Source of the DNA: Paraburkholderia bannensis NBRC 103871 | GTDB taxonomy: Bacteria > Pseudomonadota > Gammaproteobacteria > Burkholderiales > Burkholderiaceae | Direction of reading: 5' to 3' | Length of the DNA stretch: 64,000 bases | NCBI RefSeq assembly: GCF_000685015.1 | Contig: NZ_BAYA01000013.1 | Span: 186,001 to 250,000 of the forward strand | Shown here: one piece after another, positions 8,898 through 17,675 of the stretch | Layout: every line of letters starts with the position of its first letter | Numbering within the stretch: position 1 is the first letter of the stretch | Notes under the pieces: generated by a model | Databases searched by the model: none | Seen by the model: the letters and a program-made list of their open reading frames with translations, nothing else | Told to the model about the DNA's origin: nothing | Position numbers and translations under genes: made by a program

Positions 8898-8929
8898 ATC
8901 GAACAATCGAATAATCGAACAATCGAACG
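8898..8929. repeat. Four tandem copies of an 8-bp unit (ATCGAACA)
   Basis: Units ATCGAACA, ATCGAATA, ATCGAACA, ATCGAACG directly follow one another between the phospholipase start and the small lipoprotein stop. Likely a slippage-generated tract; a regulatory role is possible but not shown. Confidence 0.85.
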
Positions 8930-8936
8930 TCGGGCT

Positions 8937-9110
8937 TTACGGCGCAGGTGCGCAATGCGCGGCAGTACAGGCAGCGTTGGCGGTTTCGCTGGCCGACGGC
9001 GTCTTGTCGTCGTTGCCGCCGCACGCAGCGACCAGCAGCGTGAGACACAGCGCGCCGCCGCCCAGCAGCGCCTTGCCGAATGTCGACCATTCCGGCAACA
9101 GGTTTTTCAT
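8937..9110 (-). CDS. Small lipoprotein, 57 aa
   Basis: Short gene encoding MKNLLPEWSTFGKALLGG followed by a hydrophobic segment and a lipobox LLVAAC-GG with the modified Cys at residue 30. The mature part is only ~28 residues (GGNDDKTPSASE..., with three Cys and ending CAPAP). It should be exported and lipidated. It lies 100 bp upstream of the phospholipase gene on the same strand, so the two may be co-transcribed. The overlapping frame in the other register lacks any of these features. No family is recognised; a chaperone, lipid-anchor or entericidin-like role are all only possibilities. The ribosome-binding site is weak, which lowers confidence in expression. Confidence 0.68.
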   Translation of the reverse strand: MKNLLPEWSTFGKALLGGGALCLTLLVAACGGNDDKTPSASETANAACTAAHCAPAP

Positions 9111-9197
9111 TGTCATTATTGATCAATAGTCCGAAACGAATTCAAGCGACGCGATACGCGAGCTTCGTGTACGTATCCCGATGAAGACACACACGAA

Positions 9198-9217
9198 AAC
9201 GTTGTCTGCGCAACGTT
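9198..9217. promoter_or_regulatory. Perfect inverted repeat AACGTTG-N6-CAACGTT
   Basis: Seven-base arms with a 6-nt centre (TCTGCG), about 90 bp upstream of the small lipoprotein and in the shared region before the hydrolase gene end. Could be an operator for the lipoprotein-phospholipase unit; no matching regulator is identified. Confidence 0.45.
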
Positions 9218-9327
9218 CGTCCGTGCGATCGGGTTCAGACTTTAGGCGTAATTTCTTGCAATATTGTGAAAGGATCACGACAGGGACGGATCGTGCCGAC
9301 GATGTCCCTGTCTCTTCCTCCGCAGCG

Positions 9328-9870
9328 CTAGAACACAAAATCCCCAGTCCGCGCGAGCGTCACGAACGGGCCATTCAGCGTGCGATTGTGATGAGCGATG
9401 ATGTCGCGCGCGTCCAGGCCGGGCGTATTCATCGTGGTGTGCGCGTCCTCGATCAGCACGGCGCGCAGGCCCAGGTCGAGCACGGCGCGGCAGGTCGAAT
9501 CGACGCAGTACTCCGTCTTCATGCCCACGATCGCCAGTTCGCTCACGCCCGCATCGGCGAGCCGTTGCGCGAGATCCGTGCCCACAAAACAATTGGGCCG
9601 CGTCTTCATGAAGACGCTATCGCGCGCAGCATCCACATCGAGCCCGCTCACCAGTTTCGTCAGCTCGCTATCGGGCGCGAGGGGCGAACCGGCCGGGCCC
9701 GTGTGGCGCACGGCGAAGACCGGCGCACCGGCTTCGCGTGCACGAGCGATCAACGTGTTGATGTTGGCGAGCACGCGCGCGCCTTCATAAGGCGGCGGAT
9801 TGCCGTTGAACAGGCCAACCTGCATATCGACAATCAACAAAGCGCGTCGGCTGGGGGCACTGGCTTGCAT
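9328..9870 (-). CDS. Isochorismatase-fold cysteine hydrolase
   Basis: 180-aa soluble enzyme of the isochorismatase/nicotinamidase superfamily. The catalytic triad is visible: Asp in ALLIVDMQVGLF (~residue 15), Lys in SVFMKTRPNCF (~89) and Cys in GMKTEYCVDSTCRA (~122), followed by the usual cis-peptide region. Such enzymes hydrolyse amides or vinyl ethers; the substrate cannot be read from sequence. An AGGAG site lies 7 nt before the ATG. It is divergent from the IclR regulator gene 450 bp away, which could control it. Confidence 0.87.
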   Translation of the reverse strand: MQASAPSRRALLIVDMQVGLFNGNPPPYEGARVLANINTLIARAREAGAPVFAVRHTGPAGSPLAPDSELTKLVSGLDVDAARDSVFMKTRPNCFVGTDLAQRLADAGVSELAIVGMKTEYCVDSTCRAVLDLGLRAVLIEDAHTTMNTPGLDARDIIAHHNRTLNGPFVTLARTGDFVF

Positions 9871-9925
9871 GGCGTTTCTCCTGGGTTTGCGTTCTTGTTA
9901 GCCGAAACAGACAGGAGAAAACGAC

Positions 9926-9955
9926 AAGGCCCCGTCCGTTACCGGCGGGGCCTTG
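9926..9955. terminator. Strong GC hairpin, terminator-like
   Basis: AAGGCCCCG-N8-CGGGGCCTT, a 9-bp perfect stem. No clean T-tract follows on the plus side, and both neighbouring genes start outward, so it may instead lie in the 5' leader of the hydrolase transcript. Function uncertain. Confidence 0.45.
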
Positions 9956-10220
9956 TGGCAGATACAGCAAATACGGATGAACCGAGTGCGCGTATCGACC
10001 TCACGACCCGCCAGAAGCGGTCGTGGTAGTCGTAGTCGTACGTGCGATGGCATGCAGGTTCATGCGAATGATGATGCAGGAATCGGACGTCTTGCGTCAA
10101 CCCGCCGCGCCGGACTCGATCCCGGAAGTCCGAATTTCTGGAAACCACCCACACTTCATGCCGCATGCATTGCGACATAGCGTCGCAATTTCAAAAAAAT
10201 GAGCCTGCCGTCTTAAATTG

Positions 10221-10240
10221 TTGTCCTGAATCAAGGACAA
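10221..10240. promoter_or_regulatory. Inverted repeat TTGTCCT-N6-AGGACAA upstream of the IclR gene
   Basis: Perfect 7-bp arms 80 bp before the regulator start. The size and position fit an autoregulatory IclR operator. The rest of the 450-bp gap (9871-10321) shows only the hairpin at 9926-9955 and no gene. Confidence 0.6.
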
Positions 10241-10321
10241 AAGCTAGAATGCCGGGTTTTCCCTTACAGCGCGCCTTTGTTCCGCCGCTGCACCAGCCTC
10301 ATCCCGAAGAAGGAATCCGAC

Positions 10322-11200
10322 ATGAAAGACCCACTCGCCCGCGACCGCGAGACCGCCGCCCGCGCCGACGAGGCGGCCGATTCGTCCAGCGAGACCACGC
10401 TCGTGAGCGCGCTCGCACGGGGCATCCGGATCCTGCAATGCTTCTCGATGGGGTCGTCGGAGCTGTCGGCGCGCGAGCTGGTGGAGCGCACGGGCTTGCC
10501 CAAACCCACCGCCCTGCGGCTCATCAACACGCTGTGCGAATTCGGCCTGCTGCGCCATTCCGAGCGCATTTCGAAGTACGTCGTCGGCCCCGAGATGCTG
10601 AGTCTTGCCGCGCCCGCGCTCGGCCGCATGACGGTGCGCCAGATCGCGCGCCCGATGATGCAGGAGCTGGCCGACTACTGCCAGGGCCAGGTGAAGCTGG
10701 CCGTGGGCCAGCGCATGAACCTGGCTTACGCGGAAGTGATCCAGGGCGCGGGCAGCGCCGTGTATCGCGCGGAGATCGGCACGCGGGTGTCGCTGTCGCG
10801 CACGGCGGCGGGCCGCGCGTTCCTGTGGGCCGTGCCGCCTGCGTCGCGCGAGCAGTACCTGCAGGACACGCTCGCGCTCGATCCGGCCAAGGGCGACCTG
10901 CTCGCGCAACGCATCGTGCAGGCGCAGCAGCAGCTACGCGAGATCGGCTGCACGGTGTCGTACGGCGACATGCAGCGCGAGATCCATTCGGTGGCGATTC
11001 CGCTCGCCTCGCCGATCGACGACGAATACTGGGTGTTCAGCTGCTCGATTGCCGTGTTCAATCTCAACGGCAATCAGCTGATCGACGATATCGCGCCGCG
11101 CCTGATGTCGCTCGTGCGCCGCGTGGAGACGTCGCTGGGCAGCATGAGCGGCGGCGCGCACTACGCGCAAACGCAGCCCTGGGCGCTGGCGACGAACTAA
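10322..11200 (+). CDS. IclR-family transcriptional regulator
   Basis: 292-aa DNA-binding protein. The winged helix-turn-helix lies at residues ~35-90 (LARGIRILQCFSMGSSELSARELVERTGLPKPTALRLI, read in parts) and the IclR effector domain fills ~110-275 (VGQRMNLAYAEVIQGAGS, RTAAGRAFLW, IHSVAIPLASPI). The N-terminal 30 residues are polar. AAGGAA precedes the ATG by 7 nt. It is divergent from the isochorismatase-fold hydrolase, a plausible target. The effector is unknown; IclR relatives respond to small organic acids and aromatics. Confidence 0.93.
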   Translation: MKDPLARDRETAARADEAADSSSETTLVSALARGIRILQCFSMGSSELSARELVERTGLPKPTALRLINTLCEFGLLRHSERISKYVVGPEMLSLAAPALGRMTVRQIARPMMQELADYCQGQVKLAVGQRMNLAYAEVIQGAGSAVYRAEIGTRVSLSRTAAGRAFLWAVPPASREQYLQDTLALDPAKGDLLAQRIVQAQQQLREIGCTVSYGDMQREIHSVAIPLASPIDDEYWVFSCSIAVFNLNGNQLIDDIAPRLMSLVRRVETSLGSMSGGAHYAQTQPWALATN

Positions 11201-11221
11201 CTCGATCGGCGCAGCGGGCGC

Positions 11222-13333
11222 TCAGCTCGCTGCCGCCGTAACGGGCGCCGTCACCGCGGCCTCGACCGGCGCGCCCGACAGCGTCAGCTTGCCGCTGGCC
11301 ACCAGTTGCGCGAGCGGCACCGGGCGGCCCAGCAGGAAGCCCTGCACCTCGTCGCAGCCTTCGCCTGCGAGCAGGTCGAGCTGGTCTTGCGTCTCGATCC
11401 CTTCGGCCAGCACCGGAATCCCCAGGCTCTTGCCGAGCGCCAGCACCGCGCGAATGATCGCCGTCGCCTGGCGGCTCGATTCGGCTTCGCTCACGAACGA
11501 CTGATCGAGCTTGATCTTGTCGAACGGGAACGAGCGCAGCGTGTCGAGCGACGAATAGCCCGTGCCGAAGTCGTCGAGCGCGAGGCTCACGCCCAGCGCC
11601 TTGATGCGCTGAAGCGTTTCGAGCGAGCGCTCGCGATCCGCGAAAATGGTCGATTCGGTTAGTTCGAGTTCGAGCCGCGAAGGCGGCAGCCCCGTTTCTT
11701 TCAGCACCTCGTCCACCAGCGAAGGCAGGTCGGCGTGCGCGAACTGCACCGGCGACAGGTTCACCGCGACCTTGCAAGGCGGCTGCCAGGTGACGGCGCG
11801 CGAGCACGCTTCGCGCAGCACCCAGGCGCCAATCGCGAGAATCAGGCCGTTTTCCTCGGCGAGCGGAATGAACACGCCCGGCGAGATAAAGCCCTGGCGC
11901 GGATGCTCCCAGCGCAGCAGCGCCTCGTAGCCGCAGATCTCGCCGCTGGCTATCGACGTCTGCACCTGGTAATGCACGCTCAGTTGCCCGCGCGAGAGCG
12001 CGTCGCGCAGGTCGGCCGCCAGCGAGCGGCGCGCGCGCGCCGTCTCGTCCATCTTCGGCTCGTAGAAGCACACCGAACGCGTGAGATCCGCCTTCGCACG
12101 GTACATCGCGAGATCGGCGTTATTGATCAGCACGGTCTTGCTGGTGGCGTCGTCCGGATAGATCGCCACGCCCATGCTCGCGCCGGACATCACTTCCCAG
12201 TCGTCATAGCGGATCGGGCGGAACAGCGCCGCCTCCAGCCGGTGCAGGAAGTCGTCGAGCGTCTCGCGGCGCGAGAAACGGCGCAGCGCGACGAACTCGT
12301 CGCCGCCCACGCGCGCGACGAATTCGTCGTCGCGCACGAGGCTCTTGAAACGCAGCGCCAGGATGCGCAGCACTTCGTCGCCCGCGTGGTGGCCGCGCAG
12401 GTCGTTGATGTCCTTGAAGCGGTTCAGGTCGATGCCCACCAGCGCGAACTTGCCGCCGTGATCGGCCGTGCGCGTGATTTCGGCGTCGAGGCGCTCGTTG
12501 AAACCGGCGCGGTTCGGCAGGCCGGTCAGCATGTCCGAGAGCGCCATCGTGCGCAGGTGTTCGACCGATTCGGCGCGCACGCTGTCATCGAGCAGGTAGC
12601 TCACGAGGCCCGCGCCCGCGATGATGAAGGCCATTCCCGCCACCGCCAGCGCGAGCGCCTCAAGCGCGGCGGAGTTGGCGACGTGCGGGTCGATGGCGAG
12701 CGGCTCGATCTCGAACGCGCACATGCCGATGAAGTGCAGCGTCGCGATGGCGGTGGCGAGCAGGGTCGCGACCGCGCCCACCTGGCCGCGCGGGCCAAGG
12801 GCCTTGCCGCCGATTTTGGCCTCGCCGGGCTTGCGCGCCGCCTGATCGAACGCGAGCGCACCGAAGACCACCGAGAACGCAATCGAGACCACCAGGTACA
12901 ACCGGTTCCACGTGACGATGCCTTCGACGCGATAGGCCGTCATGCCCGTGTAGTGCATCAGCGAGATGGCGAGCCCGACCAGCGCGCCGCCGATCGCGGG
13001 CGCGGCGCGCGTGAAGCCGCTGCACGCCACGAAGATGCCGACAAAGCTGCCGACCAGCGCGATCAGCAGCGACACGATGGTCAGCACCGGATCGAAGCTC
13101 ACCGGCACGCCCGGCTCATAGCCGAGCATCGCCACGAAGTGCGTGCACCAGATCGCCACCGCCGCCGTGGTGGCCGCGAGAAACTGCCAGCCCGCGCGCT
13201 GCATGCCGCGTGTGGAGAATGCCCGGCGCACGAGGCGCGCCGTCACCCACGAGCCAGCGCCGCAGATCAGCACGGCAACGATAACGAGCCATGGATTGTG
13301 CTTCGTTACGATGCAGCCCAGCACGTTCATCAC
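11222..13333 (-). CDS. MHYT-GGDEF-EAL cyclic-di-GMP signalling protein
   Basis: About 703 aa. Seven membrane helices at residues ~10-245 carry MHYT sensor repeats (CTHFVAMLGYE, SLMHYTGMTAYR, LHFIGMCAFE), a module proposed to bind copper and sense gases or redox. Then comes a GGDEF domain with intact RVGGDEF (~350) and an EAL domain with intact YEALLRWEHP and DDFGTGYSSLD. Both diguanylate cyclase and phosphodiesterase motifs therefore look catalytically competent. AAAGGAGG lies 7 nt before a GTG immediately followed by ATG; either could start. It is monocistronic with an unusual 11-bp repeat block upstream. Confidence 0.94.
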   Translation of the reverse strand: MMNVLGCIVTKHNPWLVIVAVLICGAGSWVTARLVRRAFSTRGMQRAGWQFLAATTAAVAIWCTHFVAMLGYEPGVPVSFDPVLTIVSLLIALVGSFVGIFVACSGFTRAAPAIGGALVGLAISLMHYTGMTAYRVEGIVTWNRLYLVVSIAFSVVFGALAFDQAARKPGEAKIGGKALGPRGQVGAVATLLATAIATLHFIGMCAFEIEPLAIDPHVANSAALEALALAVAGMAFIIAGAGLVSYLLDDSVRAESVEHLRTMALSDMLTGLPNRAGFNERLDAEITRTADHGGKFALVGIDLNRFKDINDLRGHHAGDEVLRILALRFKSLVRDDEFVARVGGDEFVALRRFSRRETLDDFLHRLEAALFRPIRYDDWEVMSGASMGVAIYPDDATSKTVLINNADLAMYRAKADLTRSVCFYEPKMDETARARRSLAADLRDALSRGQLSVHYQVQTSIASGEICGYEALLRWEHPRQGFISPGVFIPLAEENGLILAIGAWVLREACSRAVTWQPPCKVAVNLSPVQFAHADLPSLVDEVLKETGLPPSRLELELTESTIFADRERSLETLQRIKALGVSLALDDFGTGYSSLDTLRSFPFDKIKLDQSFVSEAESSRQATAIIRAVLALGKSLGIPVLAEGIETQDQLDLLAGEGCDEVQGFLLGRPVPLAQLVASGKLTLSGAPVEAAVTAPVTAAAS

Positions 13334-13375
13334 GGGAAGGCCTCCTTTAAGCCTGAATACATTGGCGATTTCATG

Positions 13376-13430
13376 AGTTCGCGCTCAGTTCGCGCTCAGT
13401 TACCGCACAGTTAGCGCTCGATTCGCGCGC
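13376..13430. repeat. Five imperfect tandem 11-bp repeats (AGTTCGCGCTC)
   Basis: Consecutive units AGTTCGCGCTC, AGTTCGCGCTC, AGTTACCGCAC, AGTTAGCGCTC, GATTCGCGCGC, 45-100 bp upstream of the c-di-GMP gene. One helical turn per unit suggests a stacked protein-binding array. The remaining gap to 13782 holds no credible gene; just before the next gene is a 10-bp-period motif NNNNGGATCA three times (13731-13760). Confidence 0.8.
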
Positions 13431-13782
13431 AGGGGCGCGACGATATCACGGCGCGGCGCCTGGATTGCACCAAAGCGTCGGCCAATGTCGAAACGGGAAG
13501 TTCGGGACGGGCCGGTCGCGCGCGACGCGCACGCAGCCCGTTCGCCAGTCTACGGCACCTATGCCGCATAACTTTATAAAGCCCCTTTTTATTCGTGTCT
13601 TTGCAAACGTTTGACGTGAAAAACCAGGCGAATTGTTTTGATTTTTGGCCCCGGACGGCAAAAAACCGCCATGTGGCGAAAGCGCATTTCGCTTCTTCAA
13701 TAGAATCGGGCTCCGTAGCAATTAGCGTCAACCAGGATCAGTCGGGATCAATTCGGATCAATCAGATGCCGGGGGGGTGAGC

Positions 13783-14946
13783 ATGCCGCGTGTTCTTGCT
13801 GCCGTTGGATCGCTTCGCGCGCTGGCGTTGCTTTGCGTCGTCGCGCTGCTAGCCGGGCGAGCGCCTTCGGCTCATGCCGACGAATCCGCCGATCCGCCGC
13901 CCTGGCACGTCGGCCTGACTTCACGCGTGATCCACCCGGACGTCGCGCGCAACTGGCGCGGCGCGGCCACGCAGGCGCTGCTCACCCAGATCTGGTATCC
14001 CGTCGCGCTCACCACGCCCGAAACGCCGCGCGATATCGGCAAGCCCGGCGCGCCGCTGTTTCGCGGCCATCCGGTCGCCAGCGACGCGCCGCTCGCCGGC
14101 GACGCGAGCGCGCGCTACCCGCTCGTGCTGCTGTCGCACGGCACCGGCGGCAGCGCCAACGACCAGGACTGGCTCGCCAGCGCGCTGGCCGCTCACGGTT
14201 ATATCGTCGCGGCCGTCAATCATCCGGGCAATAACGAACTCGAACCGCTCACGCGCGAAGGCTTCCTGCTCTGGTGGGAACGCGCGAGCGACCTGAGCAA
14301 CGTGCTCGACGCTTTATTGGCCGATCCGGCGCTTGGGCAGCATATCGACCAGGCGCGTATCGGCGCGGCCGGTTTCTCGCTGGGCGGCTATACGGTGCTG
14401 GAACTCGCGGGAGCGCGCACCGACGTGCACGCGCTGGAAGCGTTCTGCGGCTCGCCGCAGGCCGATGCGATCTGCCACCCGCCCGAAGCGAAACGGCTGG
14501 CCGGTAGCGCGAGCGATGCAAGCGGTGCAGGCGTGCCGCTGCTCGCGCCCACGCCGGAGATGCGCGCCTCGTTCGCGCGCTCGGGGGACTCGTATCGGGA
14601 CAAACGCGTGCGGGCCGTGTTCGCCATCGCGCCCGCGCTGGGCGAAGCCTTCGACGCCGACGCTTTCAGGGACGTCACGATTCCCGTCGCCCTGCTCGCG
14701 GGCACCGACGACGTGACCGTGCCGCCCGACACCAACGTGCGCCGCATCGCGGGCTTCCTGCCGCAAGCGAGCCTGACGATGGTGCCGGGCGCATCGCATT
14801 ACACGTTTCTCGCCACCTGCCTGCCCGCGGTGACGCAAAGGCTCGCGCGCATCTGCAAGGACGGCGCGGGCGTGGATCGCGACGCGGTGCATGCGCTCGC
14901 GTCAAAGGCAGTGCTGACCTTCTTCGCGCGCAACCTGGCGAAATAA
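13783..14946 (+). CDS. Exported alpha/beta hydrolase (dienelactone hydrolase/PAF-acetylhydrolase-like)
   Basis: 387 aa. A cleavable signal peptide ends around SAHADE (~residue 33). The hydrolase core has the oxyanion segment LVLLSHGTGGSAND (~112-125), the nucleophile elbow GFSLGG (~199), an acid in LLAGTDDVTVPP (~306) and a His in GASHYTFL (~335), giving a full Ser-Asp-His triad. Layout resembles predicted secreted dienelactone hydrolases of proteobacteria, which act on short-chain esters; the true substrate is unknown. ATG 13783 has a G-run 6 nt upstream; a GTG two codons earlier is the alternative. Convergent with the next gene, 5 bp apart. Confidence 0.85.
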   Translation: MPRVLAAVGSLRALALLCVVALLAGRAPSAHADESADPPPWHVGLTSRVIHPDVARNWRGAATQALLTQIWYPVALTTPETPRDIGKPGAPLFRGHPVASDAPLAGDASARYPLVLLSHGTGGSANDQDWLASALAAHGYIVAAVNHPGNNELEPLTREGFLLWWERASDLSNVLDALLADPALGQHIDQARIGAAGFSLGGYTVLELAGARTDVHALEAFCGSPQADAICHPPEAKRLAGSASDASGAGVPLLAPTPEMRASFARSGDSYRDKRVRAVFAIAPALGEAFDADAFRDVTIPVALLAGTDDVTVPPDTNVRRIAGFLPQASLTMVPGASHYTFLATCLPAVTQRLARICKDGAGVDRDAVHALASKAVLTFFARNLAK

Positions 14947-14951
14947 CGCGA

Positions 14952-15473
14952 TCAGATCACCGCTTCCGAAGGCGCCAGCGTCACGCGCGTCGACAGTGCG
15001 CTGAGCGCGATTGCGTGGATCATCTGGCTGACCGTGGTGCAGGCGTCGCTGAGCACGGTCACTTTCTTGTAGTCGTCGGCGCGGCGGGACAGCGCCGTAT
15101 GCGTCACGCAGTTCTGCGTCATCATCCCGCACAGGATCAGTTCGTCGACGCCCAGGCGCTGCAAGGTGTCGTGCAGCGTGGTGCGCTCGAAGGCATCGGC
15201 GAACTGCTTGACGACCACCGGCGCGTCGGGCGCGGCCGCCTGGATGCGGGCGTGCGTTTCGACGCCCACCGTGCCTGCGTTGAAGAACGGCGCGTTGCCC
15301 TTGGCGGCGTCGGCGACATGCTGGACGTGGATCACCGGCATGCCCTTCGCCTGCGCCCGGCCGATGGCGCGCTCGACCACGGCGAGCGTGGCGTCGGCGT
15401 TCCAGAGCTCGAATGCCCCGCCGGGGAAATAGTCGTTCTGGAGGTCGATGACGATCAGCGCGGGTTGGCTCAT
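14952..15473 (-). CDS. Isochorismatase-fold cysteine hydrolase
   Basis: 173-aa soluble enzyme, second member of this superfamily in the window. Asp in ALIVIDLQNDYF (~10), Lys in VVVKQFADAF (~88) and Cys in GMMTQNCVTHTA (~121) form the expected triad. The FPGGAFEL segment after the first strand resembles the YcaC/nicotinamidase-like branch that hydrolyses amides or carbamates. AGGAG lies 8 nt before ATG. No operon partner; 247 bp separate it from the divergent acyl-CoA dehydrogenase gene. Confidence 0.87.
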   Translation of the reverse strand: MSQPALIVIDLQNDYFPGGAFELWNADATLAVVERAIGRAQAKGMPVIHVQHVADAAKGNAPFFNAGTVGVETHARIQAAAPDAPVVVKQFADAFERTTLHDTLQRLGVDELILCGMMTQNCVTHTALSRRADDYKKVTVLSDACTTVSQMIHAIALSALSTRVTLAPSEAVI

Positions 15474-15720
15474 GCGAAGGCTCCTGGTCTTTTAGTTGAG
15501 AGTGCGGGAAAGATGTAAACGCAGCGTAAGCGCGATGCGCAAGCAAGGGCAAAAAATCCCGCGCCCAGTCTACGCGAGCGCGGCGCGCATCGCTCTTTCC
15601 AGGGCGCAATCGCCGCGCGTGAAGAATCGAAACCCACGGTAAAAACCCAATAGCACGATCGTTCTATTTTAGTGTAGGCTGGCGCTCTCACTCGTCACCT
15701 TCTTCGCGAGACCGCCCGCC

Positions 15721-17571
15721 ATGTCGCTGATCTTCTCCCGCCGTGACCTGAATTTCCTGCTCTACGAATGGCTCGATGTCGAGCGCCTCACGCGTATCGC
15801 GCGCTACGCCGATCATTCGCGCGAGACCTTCGACGCCGCGCTCGATACCTGCGAGAAGATCGCCACCGACCTGTTCGCCCCGCACAACAAGAAGAACGAC
15901 CAGCACGAGCCGCACTTCGACGGCGAGACCGTGACCATCATTCCCGAGGTCAAGACCGCGCTCAAGGCGTTCTGCGAAGCGGGCCTGATGGCCGCGGGCC
16001 AGGACTACGAATACGGCGGCATGCAGTTGCCGCTGGTGGTCGAAAAAGCCGGCTTCGCCTGGTTCAAGGCCGCCAACGTGGGGTCGAGCGCCTATCCGTT
16101 CCTCACCATCGGCAATGCGAACCTGCTGCTCGCGCACGGCAGCCAGAAGCAGATCGACACCTTCGTGAAGCCCGAACTCGAAGGCCGCTACTTTGGGACG
16201 ATGTGTCTTTCCGAGCCGCAGGCGGGGTCGTCGCTTTCGGATGTCGCCACGCGCGCCGACTTTGAGGGCGAATCGCCGCTGGGCGCGCAATACCGGCTGC
16301 GTGGCAACAAGATGTGGATTTCGGGCGGCGAGCACGAGCTGTCGGAAAACATCGTGCATCTGGTGCTCGCGAAGATCCCGGGCCCGGACGGCAAGCTGAT
16401 TCCCGGCGTGAAGGGCATTTCGCTGTTCGTGGTGCCGAAGTATCTCGTCAACGAAGACGGCACGCGCGGCGAACATAACGACGTCGTGCTCGCGGGCCTC
16501 AATCACAAGATGGGCTATCGCGGCACCACGAACTGCCTGCTCAACTTCGGCGAAGGCACGAAGTACACGCCGGGCGGGCGCGCGGGGGCGATCGGTTATC
16601 TGGTGGGCGAACCGCATCGGGGTCTCGCCTACATGTTCCACATGATGAACGAGGCGCGCATCGGCGTGGGCCTGGGCGCGACGATGCTCGGCTATACCGG
16701 CTATCTGCACGCGCTCGATTACGCGCGCAATCGTCCGCAAGGGCGCGGCATGGGCGCAGCCGGCAAGGATCCGGCGTCGCCGCAGGTGAAGCTGGTCGAA
16801 CACGCCGACGTGCGGCGCATGCTCCTCGCGCAAAAGAGCTACGTGGAAGGCGCGCTCGCGTTCACGCTGTGGTGCGCGCAGCTCGTGGACGAAGCCAACG
16901 CCATCGAAGACGATGCGGCGCGCGCCCCGCTCACGTTGCTGCTCGACCTGCTCACGCCGATTGCGAAAAGCTGGCCGTCGCAGTGGTGCCTCGCGGCCAA
17001 CGATCTGGCGATCCAGGTGCATGGCGGCTACGGCTACACGCGCGAATACAACGTCGAGCAGTTCTATCGCGACAACCGCCTCAATCCGATTCACGAAGGC
17101 ACGCACGGCATCCAGGGCCTCGACCTGCTGGGCCGCAAGGTGACGATCCAGGACGGAGCGGCGCTCAAGCTGTTTGTGCAGCGCGTGCAGGCGACGCTCG
17201 ATCGCGCACGCTCGAACGGCGATGCGCAGGACGCCGCACACGCGCGCGCACTGGACGCAGCGCTTGGGCGTCTGGTGGAGGTCACGCGCGCGCTGTGGGC
17301 GGCGGGCGACCCGAACGTGACGCTTGCGAATGCTTCGGTGTACCTGGAAGCGTTCGGCCATGTCGTGATCGCGTGGATCTGGCTGGAGCAGGCGGTGGCC
17401 GCACGCGCCGCGCTCAAGAGCGCACACGGCGACGACGCGGACTTCTATCGCGGCAAGCTCGCGGCAGCCACGTACTTCTTCGCGTGGGAACTGCCGAAGA
17501 CCGCTGCGCAATTCGATCTGCTCACCTCGCTCGATCGCACGACGCTCGACATGCAGGACGCGTGGTTTTAA
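15721..17571 (+). CDS. Long-type acyl-CoA dehydrogenase (DmdC/FadE5-like)
   Basis: 616-aa FAD enzyme that introduces the alpha-beta double bond in acyl-CoA thioesters. The beta-domain signature MCLSEPQAGSSLSDV is at ~160-175, KMWISGGEHEL at ~197, and the C-terminal FAD region IQVHGGYGYTREYNVEQFYRD at ~430. The catalytic Glu is in NPIHEGTHGIQGLDLL (~460). The extra ~130-residue C-terminal helical extension and total length place it with the DmdC/FadE5 group used for medium or long acyl-CoA or methylmercaptopropionyl-CoA. Weak ribosome-binding site; start chosen because MSLIFSRRDLNFLLYE is the family's conserved N-terminus. No beta-oxidation partner is adjacent. Confidence 0.93.
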   Translation: MSLIFSRRDLNFLLYEWLDVERLTRIARYADHSRETFDAALDTCEKIATDLFAPHNKKNDQHEPHFDGETVTIIPEVKTALKAFCEAGLMAAGQDYEYGGMQLPLVVEKAGFAWFKAANVGSSAYPFLTIGNANLLLAHGSQKQIDTFVKPELEGRYFGTMCLSEPQAGSSLSDVATRADFEGESPLGAQYRLRGNKMWISGGEHELSENIVHLVLAKIPGPDGKLIPGVKGISLFVVPKYLVNEDGTRGEHNDVVLAGLNHKMGYRGTTNCLLNFGEGTKYTPGGRAGAIGYLVGEPHRGLAYMFHMMNEARIGVGLGATMLGYTGYLHALDYARNRPQGRGMGAAGKDPASPQVKLVEHADVRRMLLAQKSYVEGALAFTLWCAQLVDEANAIEDDAARAPLTLLLDLLTPIAKSWPSQWCLAANDLAIQVHGGYGYTREYNVEQFYRDNRLNPIHEGTHGIQGLDLLGRKVTIQDGAALKLFVQRVQATLDRARSNGDAQDAAHARALDAALGRLVEVTRALWAAGDPNVTLANASVYLEAFGHVVIAWIWLEQAVAARAALKSAHGDDADFYRGKLAAATYFFAWELPKTAAQFDLLTSLDRTTLDMQDAWF

Positions 17572-17601
17572 GCCCGTATTAGACACGTCCAATAGCCGAT
17601 A

Positions 17602-17644
17602 AAAAACGGCGCGATGTCCATTTAAGGACATCGCGCCGTTTTCG
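17602..17644. terminator. Bidirectional rho-independent terminator
   Basis: AAAACGGCGCGATGTCC-N6-GGACATCGCGCCGTTTT, a near 17-bp perfect stem flanked by A- and T-tracts, between the convergent acyl-CoA dehydrogenase and ugpB genes. Confidence 0.94.
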
Positions 17645-17675
17645 TTTTGCATGGTGCGCGGTGCTTGCGACGTGC

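Noticed and set aside
13411..13731. 106-codon minus-strand frame in the gap before the alpha/beta hydrolase
   Set aside because: No ribosome-binding site, no family, and runs through the 11-bp repeats.
15688..17652. 654-codon minus-strand frame opposite the acyl-CoA dehydrogenase
   Set aside because: Shadow frame; the enzyme on the plus strand carries all family motifs.
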